A DNA stretch of 64,000 bases from Mesorhizobium sp. B2-7-1. GTDB taxonomy: Bacteria; Pseudomonadota; Alphaproteobacteria; Rhizobiales; Rhizobiaceae. This document shows, one piece after another, positions 1 to 10,410 of this stretch. The notes beneath the pieces are model-generated. The model was not told the DNA's origin. It did no database searches and worked only from the letters and a program-made list of their open reading frames with translations. Numbering within the stretch: the first letter of the stretch is position 1; each line of letters opens with the position of its first letter. Location: the NCBI RefSeq assembly GCF_006440735.1, contig NZ_VFUA01000006.1, forward strand, positions 1 through 64,000. Direction: 5' to 3'. The position numbers and the translations under genes are program-made.

Positions 1-77
1 TCACCTACACGGCGAAGGACGCCAACGGCAACACCGTGACCGGCACCGTCGGCATCAACGTCATCGACGACGTGCCG
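1..77 (+). repeat. Copy 1 of an exact direct repeat within the adhesin gene
   Basis: Bases 1-77 are identical to bases 724-800, a period of 723 nt (241 codons). The repeat encodes the junction at the end of one VCBS module. The left copy is cut by the window edge, so the identical stretch may be longer. Confidence 0.9.
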
Positions 78-2240
78 CATGCCAGTGCCGACATCAACGC
101 CGTGACGGAAGGGGCGCTGCTCACGGTGGCTGCGGCCAACGGCGTGCTGTTGAACGACGTGTCCGGCGCGGACGGCTATGCCGCCACCGGCGCGGTGGTC
201 GGCGTGCGCGCTGGCAACGACACCTCGACGCCGGCGACCACGGGCGTCGACGCGCAGATCGCCGGCCAGTACGGCACGCTGACGCTGCACGCGGACGGGT
301 CCTACTCCTACCAGGCGACGGCGAACACGATCTCGGCCAACGCCACCGACACGTTCGTCTACACCATCAAGGACGGCGACGGCGACACCTCGACGACGAC
401 GCTGGCCATCAATGTCGCGAATGTGACGCTGGCCGCCGACAACCAGACCAAGACAGTCGATGAGGCGGCGCTGGACACGGTGACCAATACGGGCGACCTC
501 GGACACGGCACCGTGACGGGTTCCAACCCGTCGAGCACGGCCGAGACGGTGACCGGCCAGCTCGCAGTGGCGGGTACCGGCGTCACCTACACGCCAATCA
601 GCACGACGACGGCGCACGGCATATTCCAGCTGACGGCGGGCGGCGCCTGGACCTACACCCTGACGTCGCCCTTCGACAGCGGCGCAACGCAGGGCGCCAA
701 CACGCTGACGGGCGCGGAAAGCTTCACCTACACGGCGAAGGACGCCAACGGCAACACCGTGACCGGCACCGTCGGCATCAACGTCATCGACGACGTGCCG
801 GCATTTACCCTCGTCAATGACGGCAATGGCGACGGCATCGTCAGCCTGTCGGCGCTCAATCCGTCAACGGCCACCACTTACAACGGCCAGTTCGCCGAGT
901 GGCAGTATGGCGCCGACGGGTTTGGCAGCATTTCGGCGACAGGGCAGAATGTACAAGTCGCCTCCAGCTCATCGTCCCAGATCGTGCTCAACCTGATGGA
1001 AGGCACCGATGTCGTTGCTGTCCTGACACTCAACGCCAACGGCACCGACTCGCTGGAAGTGGTGCACCGTGCGGGTGACGTCGTGTTCGATCCAATCGCG
1101 GCAACTTCAGCGACTGCTGGAGGCCCGACAGGTTCCCTGCTGGTGGATTTGGGCACGGCCGCCGACTTCAATATTCTCGTGACCGGCGATGACGGCGTTG
1201 CGCCAGCCAACCAAAGCGGAAAGGATGAGGTGAATACCAGTTCACAGGGCTGGGCCGTTAAGGGAGGACAGGGCCAGACGAATGATGCCGGTGAATCCAT
1301 TACGTTCAAATTCGTTGACGATAGCAACAATTCGACTGGCCACAGTATCGACGACTTCAAGTTCACCACCGAGGGCTACACGGGTGGCATGTCGACGGCC
1401 AAAGTTACCGTCCTGGTCTATCTCGATGCCAGCATGACGCATTACGACCAAGTGACGGTCAACAACGCGACATCAGGCAGCGTTATCCAGATCAGCAATC
1501 TTGACTGGTCGGCAGCCGCGGGTAACGGCGACTATGTAGCCGGCAATGCCATCTACGGGGTGAAAATCCTCAGCGACAGCACCAACAAAGGCGGCTTCCG
1601 AGTGAATGGCGTCGAGGTTGGTACGCATTCCGAAACGCCGCCTGCGGATCTCGACTTCAACGGCATCCATGTCACGATCACGGATCACGATGGCGATACC
1701 GCGACGCAGACCTTCAATGTCCACATCGATGGCACGACCGGTAGTCAGCTGACGGTCGAGTCCATCGCCGGGACTTCCGGAGATGATAATTTGACTGGCA
1801 CCGGCGGCAACGACACGCTGATCGGCGGCGCCGGCAACGACTTCCTGGACGGTGGCGCCGGCAACGACATCCTTATCGGCGGCGCGGGGCTCAACCACCT
1901 GACCGGCGGCGCGGGCAACGACACATTCGTGATCGATCCGTCCAAGCTCACGGTCCATGTGGCCGATGTCATCGCAGACTATACGCAGGGCCAGGACGTC
2001 ATCGACCTGTCCGATCTGCTCAAGTCCCTCGGGGCCAACGCGCCGACCACGGACGCGCAGACGGGCGACGTGGTCAATGTCACCTCCTCGAACGGAACAG
2101 CCCACGTGATGGTCGACGACAACGGTACTGCCGCCGGCGGCAATATGGTCGAGGTGGCGACGCTGACGAATGTGGGTGTCGGATCCACGATCAGCATCCT
2201 CTACGATCACACCCACACTCATACGGAAAATGCGACTTGA
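1..2240 (+). CDS. 3' end of a giant VCBS/cadherin-like RTX adhesin (partial)
   Basis: The reading frame is open from the left edge (first full codon at 3), so the start lies outside the window. About 746 codons are visible. The N-terminal two thirds consist of VCBS/cadherin-like beta modules, with recurring TYTAKD and INVIDDVP segments. The C-terminal part, roughly window bases 1770-1930, carries glycine-aspartate RTX nonapeptides such as GGAGNDFLDGG and GGAGNDTF, which bind calcium in this family. They are followed by a DVIADYTQGQDVIDLSDLL stretch typical of type I secretion target domains. It is probably a large surface or biofilm adhesin exported by a type I secretion system; no secretion genes are visible here. 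The last residues are His/Thr-rich. Adhesin class is confident, ligand unknown. Confidence 0.85.
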   Translation, partial: TYTAKDANGNTVTGTVGINVIDDVPHASADINAVTEGALLTVAAANGVLLNDVSGADGYAATGAVVGVRAGNDTSTPATTGVDAQIAGQYGTLTLHADGSYSYQATANTISANATDTFVYTIKDGDGDTSTTTLAINVANVTLAADNQTKTVDEAALDTVTNTGDLGHGTVTGSNPSSTAETVTGQLAVAGTGVTYTPISTTTAHGIFQLTAGGAWTYTLTSPFDSGATQGANTLTGAESFTYTAKDANGNTVTGTVGINVIDDVPAFTLVNDGNGDGIVSLSALNPSTATTYNGQFAEWQYGADGFGSISATGQNVQVASSSSSQIVLNLMEGTDVVAVLTLNANGTDSLEVVHRAGDVVFDPIAATSATAGGPTGSLLVDLGTAADFNILVTGDDGVAPANQSGKDEVNTSSQGWAVKGGQGQTNDAGESITFKFVDDSNNSTGHSIDDFKFTTEGYTGGMSTAKVTVLVYLDASMTHYDQVTVNNATSGSVIQISNLDWSAAAGNGDYVAGNAIYGVKILSDSTNKGGFRVNGVEVGTHSETPPADLDFNGIHVTITDHDGDTATQTFNVHIDGTTGSQLTVESIAGTSGDDNLTGTGGNDTLIGGAGNDFLDGGAGNDILIGGAGLNHLTGGAGNDTFVIDPSKLTVHVADVIADYTQGQDVIDLSDLLKSLGANAPTTDAQTGDVVNVTSSNGTAHVMVDDNGTAAGGNMVEVATLTNVGVGSTISILYDHTHTHTENAT
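724..800 (+). repeat. Copy 2 of the exact direct repeat within the adhesin gene
   Basis: Identical to bases 1-77. After base 800 the copies diverge and the protein leaves the repeat array for a non-repeated segment that leads to the RTX region. Confidence 0.9.
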
Positions 2241-2353
2241 CGGTGCGATCGTTTGGATGACGCAAACTTGGTGGCTCGGAGGCGTGGCGTAAGGCCACGC
2301 TTCCATGCTATGCATTAGCGAACCGTGAATTTGTAGTTTGAAGAGGGGCTTAC

Positions 2354-2722
2354 ATGAAACATTCCGCAAGATTGCTGGCTTCGGCCACGGCGCTGCTGCT
2401 GGCCGGGTCGACGGGCTTCGCCGCCGATATCATCGGCGAGCCGGCGGTGAATTACTGCCGCACCGCCGGAACCTCGGACCTGGTGCTGACCGACAACATG
2501 GTCGAGCTCAAGGACCATGTGGTGAAGCTGATGGACGAATCGGTCGCCGTCGCCAACAGCCCGGAATGGATCAACTCGTCGCGTCCCGCCTTCGTCTGGG
2601 CCTCGGAAGCCAAGGTCGCCTGCGGCATGGCCTATGGCTACCTGAAGACGAACTACAAGGACGAAGACACGCTCAACAAATGCGAGTGCTTCCACGACCG
2701 CATGGTCGAATATATGCATTGA
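2354..2722 (+). CDS. Small secreted four-cysteine protein, function unknown
   Basis: The 122-residue product starts with a clear Sec signal peptide (basic start, Leu/Ala-rich core, probable cleavage after GFA near residue 23). The mature protein has four cysteines at about residues 35, 90, 110 and 112, the last two in a CEC motif, so disulfide formation in the periplasm is likely. No domain is recognised. It lies 113 bp after the adhesin and about 30 bp before the lytic transglycosylase, in the same direction. It could belong to a small envelope gene group, but nothing ties it directly to the adhesin. Confidence 0.7.
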   Translation: MKHSARLLASATALLLAGSTGFAADIIGEPAVNYCRTAGTSDLVLTDNMVELKDHVVKLMDESVAVANSPEWINSSRPAFVWASEAKVACGMAYGYLKTNYKDEDTLNKCECFHDRMVEYMH

Positions 2723-2755
2723 GCTGACGGCCGATCGAGCACCGGCTTGGCTGCG

Positions 2756-3484
2756 ATGGTGGCCGACGGAAAATTGCCGAAGGCGATCGCGCTGGCGGTT
2801 GCCTTGCTCGGCCTGAATGCGACACCTGTCCACGCCAACTGGCTGGAACGGCCGCAGCCGCCGAGGGCGCGGCCCGCCCATTGCGCCGCGGCGCCGGAAC
2901 GGAGCCGCGAGACATTCAAGGCATTCGCCACCTGCCAGGCATCGCTCTACGGGCTCGAGGCCGTTTTGGCGCATGCGGTGATGGAGATCGAGAGCGGGTT
3001 CGATCCCGGCGTGCGCGGCGCCGACGGCGAAGTCGGCCTGATGCAGGTGATGCCGGCCACCGCGCGGATGCTCGGCTTTCGCGGCTCGCTCGACGAGCTT
3101 GGCGAGCCCGCCACCAACATCGCGCTCGGCGTCAAATATCTGGCGCAGGCAAACAGGCTCGCCGCGGGCGACCTCTGCACCACCGTGATGAAATACCGGG
3201 CCGGGCACGGGGAAACCCGCTTCTCGGTCCGCTCGGTCAACTACTGCCAGCGCGCTCGCGCGATCCTGGCGCGGGAGGGGCTCGAGGTGGCCGGGCCGCT
3301 GCCGGTGGCGACGGTCGGCTTCTTCGACGCTTCCCTGGACGGCGCCGTGACCGGCCAGGAGAAACGCGTGTGCGTGCGCCGATCGTTCGTGCCCGGGCCG
3401 CGCTACATGAAATGCGCCGAATATCGCAGCCCGACGCAAGCAAGGGTGATACAGGCGCTCAGGGCGCGGCTCTTCGATGGCTGA
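2756..3484 (+). CDS. Lytic transglycosylase, SLT family, periplasmic
   Basis: The 242-residue product has a hydrophobic signal sequence ending near VHAN (residue 28) and then an SLT domain. The catalytic glutamate is in the MEIESGFDP motif (Glu79), followed by GLMQVMPATARMLGF, the usual substrate-groove motif. The enzyme cleaves the peptidoglycan glycan backbone non-hydrolytically to give 1,6-anhydro ends. A TTG nine bases upstream (2747) is an alternative start; ATG at 2756 was chosen as the more usual codon. The tail contains Cys residues that may pair. Small SLT enzymes often serve envelope machines such as pili or secretion systems, but no physical link to one is shown here. Confidence 0.85.
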   Translation: MVADGKLPKAIALAVALLGLNATPVHANWLERPQPPRARPAHCAAAPERSRETFKAFATCQASLYGLEAVLAHAVMEIESGFDPGVRGADGEVGLMQVMPATARMLGFRGSLDELGEPATNIALGVKYLAQANRLAAGDLCTTVMKYRAGHGETRFSVRSVNYCQRARAILAREGLEVAGPLPVATVGFFDASLDGAVTGQEKRVCVRRSFVPGPRYMKCAEYRSPTQARVIQALRARLFDG

Positions 3485-3584
3485 GCCATGACGCGAGAAT
3501 CACGGGACGGCGGCGCAAGCAAGACGGTAAGATCAGTTGAAGACAGGCCGGGGCGAATACCTGCGGCAGATGGGTGGAAGCAGC

Positions 3585-4937
3585 ATGAAGCTTGAGCGAC
3601 ACGATCCGCGCCTGAAGCGCGCCGCGTCGAAACGGATCCGCGCGAGGCTTGGGTCTTTGTTTCATGCATGCCGTTCTCCCAAAACCGGGGCCACTTTTGG
3701 GCGACATGCTTTGGGGGCGATCGCCCTCGGGCTGGTCGGGGCGCTGGGCGGATGCCAGTCCAAGAGCGGCGCGTCGGACGTGCTCGATCCGTCGGCGATT
3801 GCAGCACCCGCCGGCCAGGCGAGCGTTCCGGCGGCACCCGCCCAGCCGGCAGGTGGCGAGACCTTGAGCAGCGCGAATTCGGGCGGCCCGACCTCGGCCG
3901 CTGACGCAAAGGCCAATTTGACGCTCGGCACGGGGCCGACCAAGGTGACCATGCTGCTGCCGCTTTCGGCGCCCGGCAGCACGGGCGAGAACGGCCGGAA
4001 AATGTATGACGGGGCGCGGCTGGCGATGGCCGATCTCGGCGACAAGCTTCTGACGCTGACGATCGAGGATACGCGCGGCGACAGCGGCAATGCCAAGGAC
4101 CTCGCGGTAAAGGCGATCACCTCGGGCACGGCGAAGGTCGTCATCGGGCCGTCCGAGCTTCCGGCCGCCCAGCACCTTGCCAAGCTCTCCGGCTCGAAGC
4201 GGCCGCCGGTGCTGGCGCTGGCCGACAATTTCGCCGGCGGCCCGGGCGTCTATTCCGTGCGGCTCAGCGAAGCCGACAGCGCCGCGGCGGGAGCGGCGGC
4301 AATCGCCGGCAAGGGCGCCAGGAAATTCGTGCTGATGGTGCCTTCGGGCGCCGACTCGAGCCCGATTGAATCGCGGGTGGCCAACGCGCTCAGCATCTAT
4401 GGCGCGACGCTTGCGGTGACGCTGCCCTATTCGGCGACCGATGGCGGCGCCAAGGTGGTGTCGGACATGGGCTCGCTGGTCGAAGCGCCCGACGCCGTGG
4501 TCATCGCCAGCGGCGGCGGCAGCCCGACGGCGGTGCTGGCGGCGCTGAAGGCGAAAGGCGGCAAGGCCGTGACGCTGATCGGCACCGACCGCTGGCTCGA
4601 GCGGCCGATGGATCCGCTCTACGAAGGCGCCTATATCGCGACGCTCGACGAAAGCGAGACCGGGCCGATCGCCGATCGCTTCAAGGCGACCTACAAGTAC
4701 CAGCCGGACGTCAACGTCGCCTACGCCTACGACATGGTGGCGCTGAGCGCGGGCATAGCGAGCTCGGCCGGGCCCGACGGCTTCAACAAGCAGGTGCTGG
4801 AGAACACGACGGGCTTCCGCGGCTCGACCGGCCTGTTCCGCTTCCGCAGCGACGGTTCGAGCCAAAGGTCGATGCCCTTCTTCAGGGTGGAAAAGGGCCA
4901 GCTGAAGCTGGTGGAGAAGCAGACGTCGGGGTTTTAG
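3585..4937 (+). CDS. LpoA/Peripla_BP_6-like lipoprotein (putative penicillin-binding protein activator)
   Basis: The product is about 450 residues. A lipobox ending LGGC puts the lipidated Cys near residue 57, after an unusually long n-region. An Ala/Pro/Ser-rich linker follows, then a type I periplasmic-binding fold (KVTMLLPLSAPGSTGENGRKMYDGARLA, split here as KVTMLLPLSAPG and NGRKMYDGARLA). Relatives are annotated as penicillin-binding protein activators or Leu/Ile/Val-binding-like lipoproteins. ATG 3585 is preceded by GGTGGAAG; ATG 3570 and TTG 3537 are upstream options. Codons 26 to 43 lie inside a RIME-like palindrome (see 3661-3710), which explains the long n-region. A TTG at 3711 just after the element could be the ancestral start. 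Confidence 0.75.
   Translation: MKLERHDPRLKRAASKRIRARLGSLFHACRSPKTGATFGRHALGAIALGLVGALGGCQSKSGASDVLDPSAIAAPAGQASVPAAPAQPAGGETLSSANSGGPTSAADAKANLTLGTGPTKVTMLLPLSAPGSTGENGRKMYDGARLAMADLGDKLLTLTIEDTRGDSGNAKDLAVKAITSGTAKVVIGPSELPAAQHLAKLSGSKRPPVLALADNFAGGPGVYSVRLSEADSAAAGAAAIAGKGARKFVLMVPSGADSSPIESRVANALSIYGATLAVTLPYSATDGGAKVVSDMGSLVEAPDAVVIASGGGSPTAVLAALKAKGGKAVTLIGTDRWLERPMDPLYEGAYIATLDESETGPIADRFKATYKYQPDVNVAYAYDMVALSAGIASSAGPDGFNKQVLENTTGFRGSTGLFRFRSDGSSQRSMPFFRVEKGQLKLVEKQTSGF
3661..3710 (+). repeat. RIME/REP-like palindromic element inside a coding sequence
   Basis: The left arm at 3666-3684 and the right arm at 3695-3709 are complementary apart from a four-base TTCT bulge and a mismatch, with a ten-base loop. 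The arm-bulge-arm layout and the CCAAAA-ACCGG core match the second hairpin of the element at 27853-27950. Here it is read in frame as part of the lipoprotein N-terminus. Confidence 0.75.
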
Positions 4938-4985
4938 GGGGCATTTCCAGGAAAGCTTTTGCGGCACCCAACTGTGGGTTGACGC

Positions 4986-5876
4986 CTATTCAGCGGGAAC
5001 ATCCCTGCGATCATCAACAACTTGGCGCTGGAACGTTGGAAGCAAGCGGGCCGCGAGCCTGAGCCATTCAATCAGTGGCCAGAGCGTCAATTTCAAAACG
5101 TTGTTGCGCGGCACGCCTGTCGCACCCAACGGGACGTTGCAGGGGCCGGGCACTCTGTAGGTGCCGAATATCCAATCAAAGAACGGAAAAACATTGGCAA
5201 GGTTCTTGCCGTAGGCAGCCGGCACATCGGCATGGTGCCAGCGATGGAAGCGAGGCGACGCGACAAGCAACCGCAACGGGCCGTGTCCCCAGTCGACATC
5301 GATGTGGACATAGATGTTGTGGAATAGGACGATCAGGGCGCCATAACCGATCGCGTCACGCGGCAATCCGATCCAACTCAGCAAAAGGGTGTAAGAGACC
5401 AACATCACGAGATTCTCCAGCGCGTGTACACGGTATGTGGTCAAACCGTTGACGACCGGGTCAGAGTGGTGAATCGCATGCACGGGCCACAGCCACTTCA
5501 TATGCATGAGGCGGTGGTTCCAGTAATTGGCGAAGTCGGCCGCCAGGATACCGAGGAAGCTAAGCAGCCACGTGGGAAGGTCGGTCCAAACGCTGCCCGG
5601 AATGCTCGGTATGCCAAGCAGGTCATAAGCTTGCTTCACCTGATCCGAAAGCAGCCAAACTCCAGGGACCAGGACGATATTTATATGGAAGATCGCTAAC
5701 GTTGCCGCTACGCTTTCGATGGCGCGTCGCGACAAGGAACGACGCCAACCTTTGCGAATAACATCGCATCCCAAGACGATGAGAAGAAAAGCGGCCACGA
5801 AGTAAGAACTGGGATCGTTTGCCAGTCTGCACCACGCCTCAAAGCGGGCCATGATGTAGTCGCCGACGCTATTCAC
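4986..5876 (-). CDS. Fatty acid hydroxylase / sterol desaturase family membrane protein
   Basis: The product is about 296 residues with several hydrophobic segments. It has the histidine boxes of the membrane di-iron hydroxylase family: HRLMH (about 121-125), HAIHH (133-137) and HRWHH (211-215). Enzymes of this family hydroxylate or desaturate lipid or sterol substrates; the substrate here cannot be read from sequence. GTG 5876 was chosen because AGGGA lies seven bases upstream; TTG 5891 has its purine tract too close and ATG 5852 is another option. It is convergent with the lipoprotein gene and separated from cpaA by about 70 bp, so it is probably not functionally part of the pilus operon. 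Confidence 0.85.
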   Translation of the reverse strand: MNSVGDYIMARFEAWCRLANDPSSYFVAAFLLIVLGCDVIRKGWRRSLSRRAIESVAATLAIFHINIVLVPGVWLLSDQVKQAYDLLGIPSIPGSVWTDLPTWLLSFLGILAADFANYWNHRLMHMKWLWPVHAIHHSDPVVNGLTTYRVHALENLVMLVSYTLLLSWIGLPRDAIGYGALIVLFHNIYVHIDVDWGHGPLRLLVASPRFHRWHHADVPAAYGKNLANVFPFFDWIFGTYRVPGPCNVPLGATGVPRNNVLKLTLWPLIEWLRLAARLLPTFQRQVVDDRRDVPAE

Positions 5877-5945
5877 CTCTTGTTCCCTCAACTCCCCACG
5901 TTAACCTCAAATCGCGGTGGCGAAATCAGAACCTGCCCCCAACGA

Positions 5946-6485
5946 TCAATTTAGCTGCTCAAGAATTCCCGAGCTGGTTGCCACCACAACGGCGTGATAA
6001 ATTTGGAACCCTATCGCGCAGATGGTGGCGGCCGAAATCGGCACACCGAACGGCACGACGCCGTTCTGGTCCATGTGCTGCACATATTGGCGGAACATGC
6101 CTGCCGGCAGCACGAAGGGATTCTTGATCACCGCCGCTGTGGTAATCGCGAAAACCAGCAGCAACACGGAAAACAAAGCAAGATTGCTTCCGCCAACCAG
6201 AAACGGCGTGACACTCATCAGCTTGACATCGCCGGCGCCAACCTTTCGCAAAAGCCAGAACGGAAAGAGCGCAATGAACAGCGCAACGCCACCAAACGCG
6301 CTCATGCCCATCTCCAGCCATGAATGACTTTGCAATGATTGGAATTGCAGAGTTCCAAGGCCGAGGCAGAGGAGCAGCAGCACGTGATAGTTGGATATTC
6401 TCTGCGTGGTGAAATCTGTCCAGGCAATCCGCCCAAGCAGCAGGATTGCCAGCCCCTGGAAGACAAGCGAAGCGGTCAGCAACAT
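5946..6485 (-). CDS. cpaA: Prepilin peptidase CpaA/TadV (A24 family)
   Basis: This 179-residue polytopic membrane protein is an aspartic protease of the type IV prepilin peptidase family. The first catalytic Asp is in AWTDF near the end of the first helix (about residue 24) and the second in the GAGDVKLM motif (GxGD). It lacks the N-terminal methylase domain, as usual for Tad systems. It would cleave the Flp pilins encoded at 10909 and 11179, and probably the TadE-type pseudopilins, on the cytoplasmic face of the inner membrane. It is the last gene of the leftward operon cpaF-tadB-tadC-tadD-cpaA, 8 bp after tadD. Confidence 0.92.
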   Translation of the reverse strand: MLLTASLVFQGLAILLLGRIAWTDFTTQRISNYHVLLLLCLGLGTLQFQSLQSHSWLEMGMSAFGGVALFIALFPFWLLRKVGAGDVKLMSVTPFLVGGSNLALFSVLLLVFAITTAAVIKNPFVLPAGMFRQYVQHMDQNGVVPFGVPISAATICAIGFQIYHAVVVATSSGILEQLN

Positions 6486-6493
6486 GGCTCGTC

Positions 6494-7036
6494 CTACCGT
6501 TCTATGTTCTTCACGCTCGATGACAGCAGCTTGAGATTGTTCGCAACCGTCGGATCGTTCGGCACCAGCTCATAAGCCTTGAGGAAGTTGCTGCGCGCGT
6601 CCTGCAGCTTGCCGCGCAGCAAATAGGAATAGCCGAGATTGTTGTAATATTCCGGCGTCGCGCCAAGCAGCCGGTAGGCCCGTCCGTAAGCCATGTCGGC
6701 AAGATCGAAGCGCCGGATGCGGTCGCAGGACGCGGCGAGGCCCAGCCAGGCGACGCCGTCATTCGGCGCGAGCCGTGTCGCTTTGTAGAACAGGGCGCCG
6801 GCATTGCCGTAATTTTCGGAACGGAACTGCGTCTTTGCCTCGGTGACCGCCTGGTCCGAGGCGTAGTAGTCGACGTCGCTCACCGTCTTCAAGCCGTCGA
6901 AGGCGTCGCCGAAGGCGGTATAATCGCCCTTGGCGGGCTCGTTGGTGCGCACGACGCCACCCGTGGTGTCGTTGGTCTGGCAACCGGCCAGGAAGATCAG
7001 CAGCAGGCTGGTCGCGACTGCGAGGCGCTTTGTCAT
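6494..7036 (-). CDS. tadD: TPR lipoprotein TadD, Tad pilus assembly
   Basis: The product is 180 residues from ATG 7036; an upstream in-frame start at 7048 would add four residues. It begins with a lipoprotein signal ending FLAGC. The rest contains tetratricopeptide repeats, for example GDAFDGLKT, ALFYKATRLAPND and ARSNFLKAYELVPNDPTVANN-like helices. TadD is a pilotin-like or scaffold lipoprotein for the outer-membrane secretin in Tad systems. It sits between tadC and cpaA on the same strand, which supports the call. Confidence 0.85.
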   Translation of the reverse strand: MTKRLAVATSLLLIFLAGCQTNDTTGGVVRTNEPAKGDYTAFGDAFDGLKTVSDVDYYASDQAVTEAKTQFRSENYGNAGALFYKATRLAPNDGVAWLGLAASCDRIRRFDLADMAYGRAYRLLGATPEYYNNLGYSYLLRGKLQDARSNFLKAYELVPNDPTVANNLKLLSSSVKNIER

Positions 7037-7088
7037 TGTGTGTCCCACGAGTCCCCGACTCTATTTTAGAACCTAATCATATGGCGGA

Positions 7089-8045
7089 CTAGAAGAAAAT
7101 GCCCTTCATCCGGATAAGCACCGGCAGCAGGATGACCATCATCACGACAGGGAAAATGCAGAGCCCCAGCGGGATCATCATTTTGACCGGCAATGCGTTG
7201 GCGCGCTCTTCCGCAGTCAGAATTCTTTGGCTGCGCATCTCGGCGCTATAGACGCGCAAGGCGTCGGTGAGGCTGGTGCCGAGTTCTTCCGATTGCCGGA
7301 ACAGGACCGCCAACGCCTTGGCTTCATCAAGTCCGATACGGTCCGCCAGTTCGCGCAAGGCTTCGCGCAGCGGCTTCCCTGCACGCAATTGCAGATTCAT
7401 GATCGCGAGCTGGATGCCCAGCCATTTATGGGTGCTGGCCATCTCCTGGCTCACACGCTCCACCGCCGCCTCGAGGCTCATGCCGGCATCAGCGCAAGTG
7501 ATCATCATGTCCATGAAGTCTGGGAAGGCGCGGCGGTAGACCTGCTTTTGCGCCCCCTCGAAGCGGTCAAGCATGATGCTAGGAATAACGATACAGGCTA
7601 GTCCGAAGAGCGCCGACCCGGCGAGGGCAACGAATCCTGGCAGCCATGGCGGCAATATCCTCGACAGGAGGGCATATATAACCAGAAAGCCTATGGCGAC
7701 GGCGCCCAACCGGCAAAGCGTGTAGATGAGAGGCGCGCTGGGATGATAAAAGCCGGCTCGAAAGAGCTTGGCCTCGAGGGCATCAGGCTGGTTGCGCTCC
7801 TTCTCCATCGATTTGAAATAGGCTTCGATCGGCTTTTGCGCCGCGGCCTTGGCGAGACTGTCTTGTCCGAGGATTGATCGGCGATCCACTGGCCGGTCGC
7901 CGACAAGGCTATCCGTCACCAACTTGCGCGTCTGCATCGCGGGCAGGAATATCAACGCACCGAACAGGAACAGGGCCCCAGCGGCGGCGAAGACCGCGAG
8001 AGAGACGAAAAAGGTCAGGTTGTCCGTATTCGAAAGCAGGCTCAC
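7089..8045 (-). CDS. tadC: Tad inner-membrane platform protein TadC
   Basis: The 318-residue protein has a GspF-like (T2SSF) domain with the DMMITCADAGMSLEAAV and RVSQEMASTH region, flanked by hydrophobic helices near the N terminus, in the middle and at the C terminus. TadC pairs with TadB to form the inner-membrane platform on which CpaF acts. GTG 8045 was chosen because it lies 9 bp after the tadB stop; the open frame continues upstream through tadB but that part has no family resemblance. The order cpaF-tadB-tadC is the standard one. Confidence 0.9.
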   Translation of the reverse strand: MSLLSNTDNLTFFVSLAVFAAAGALFLFGALIFLPAMQTRKLVTDSLVGDRPVDRRSILGQDSLAKAAAQKPIEAYFKSMEKERNQPDALEAKLFRAGFYHPSAPLIYTLCRLGAVAIGFLVIYALLSRILPPWLPGFVALAGSALFGLACIVIPSIMLDRFEGAQKQVYRRAFPDFMDMMITCADAGMSLEAAVERVSQEMASTHKWLGIQLAIMNLQLRAGKPLREALRELADRIGLDEAKALAVLFRQSEELGTSLTDALRVYSAEMRSQRILTAEERANALPVKMMIPLGLCIFPVVMMVILLPVLIRMKGIFF

Positions 8046-8053
8046 AGTCGCTC

Positions 8054-9024
8054 CTAGAAATCGAAAGTGACCATGCGATACATGATGTAGTCGCCGAGCA
8101 ACGCCCAAATTCCAAATGCTGTGAATACCGGCGGTATCAACGGACTGCCCCAAACTTGGCCATAGTAGGAAGGCGCAACGAGCATCAGGATCAGAAACAT
8201 AACGACCGGAAACAGCGAGATGAGCCATGCCGACGTGCGGCCCTCGGCCGAGAGCGCCCTGATCTTCAGTCTGAGCTTCTGCCTTTCGCGCAGCACGGAT
8301 GAAAGGTTTGCAAGAATCTCGGTGAGGTTGCCTCCCGTCTTGCCTTGGATAGCGAGCGACACGGACAGCAGATGCAGGCCTTCGAAGCCGACACGCTCTG
8401 ACAGTTTCCGCACTGCCTGCTCCATGCTTAGTCCGAAAGTGATCTCGTCAGCGACGATGCCGAATTCCGTGCCAAGTGGATCAGGTATCTCACGCGCGAC
8501 AAGACCTATTGCGACAGAAGCAGGATGACCTGCGCGCAGCGAACGAACGATCATGTCGAGAGCGTCGGGCAATTGCTTGGCGAATTTCTGAATCCGTTTG
8601 TTACGTGCCCGGCGCAGAACAAGAAGCGGCAAGGCAAGGCCCACCACGAGAAAGATGATGAAAGCTACTGGTGCTGCAACGTGCAGGAAAAACCAAAGCA
8701 GCAACGCCATCGCCAGGCCAGCCAGAACAAACGAAGCGACGAAAGTCATCGGGTTTCCTGTGACACCGGACTGGGTGTACAGCCGATTCAGCCAGACAAA
8801 GCCGGAGATGAAGTCTCCCGAGTCGGTCAGTCCACGTTCGCGCAACAGGCTTTGCAATGTTTGCTCGGCCGGCGCCTCGTTGGCGATAAGGCGGAGTCGA
8901 TGATTGACCGCGACCCGACGCGAACGCCGACCGGTCAGTGAAAGATAAAAGGCCTCGCCGGCAAGAATGACCGAGGCGGCCGCGACCACATAGATGAAAT
9001 AGAGGAGAGCCTGTCCCGTCAGCA

Positions 9025-9025
<1 letters not shown>
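8054..9025 (-). CDS. tadB: Tad inner-membrane platform protein TadB
   Basis: This 323-residue GspF-like protein has an N-terminal membrane helix, two central helices, a cytoplasmic T2SSF domain (KQLPDALDMIVRSLRAGH, then a GLSMEQAVRKLSERV helix) and C-terminal helices. The ATG shares one base with the cpaF stop (TAATG), so translation is probably coupled. With TadC it forms the platform that inserts Flp pilin subunits into the growing fibre. Confidence 0.92.

Positions 9026-10410
<1,385 letters not shown>

Noticed and set aside
1..800. Direct repeats as a possible CRISPR array
   Set aside because: The repeats are 77 nt or longer with a 723-nt period, and they encode protein modules in an open frame.
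3459..4967. A 502-codon minus-strand frame
   Set aside because: Antisense to the lipoprotein gene, Arg/His-rich and featureless.
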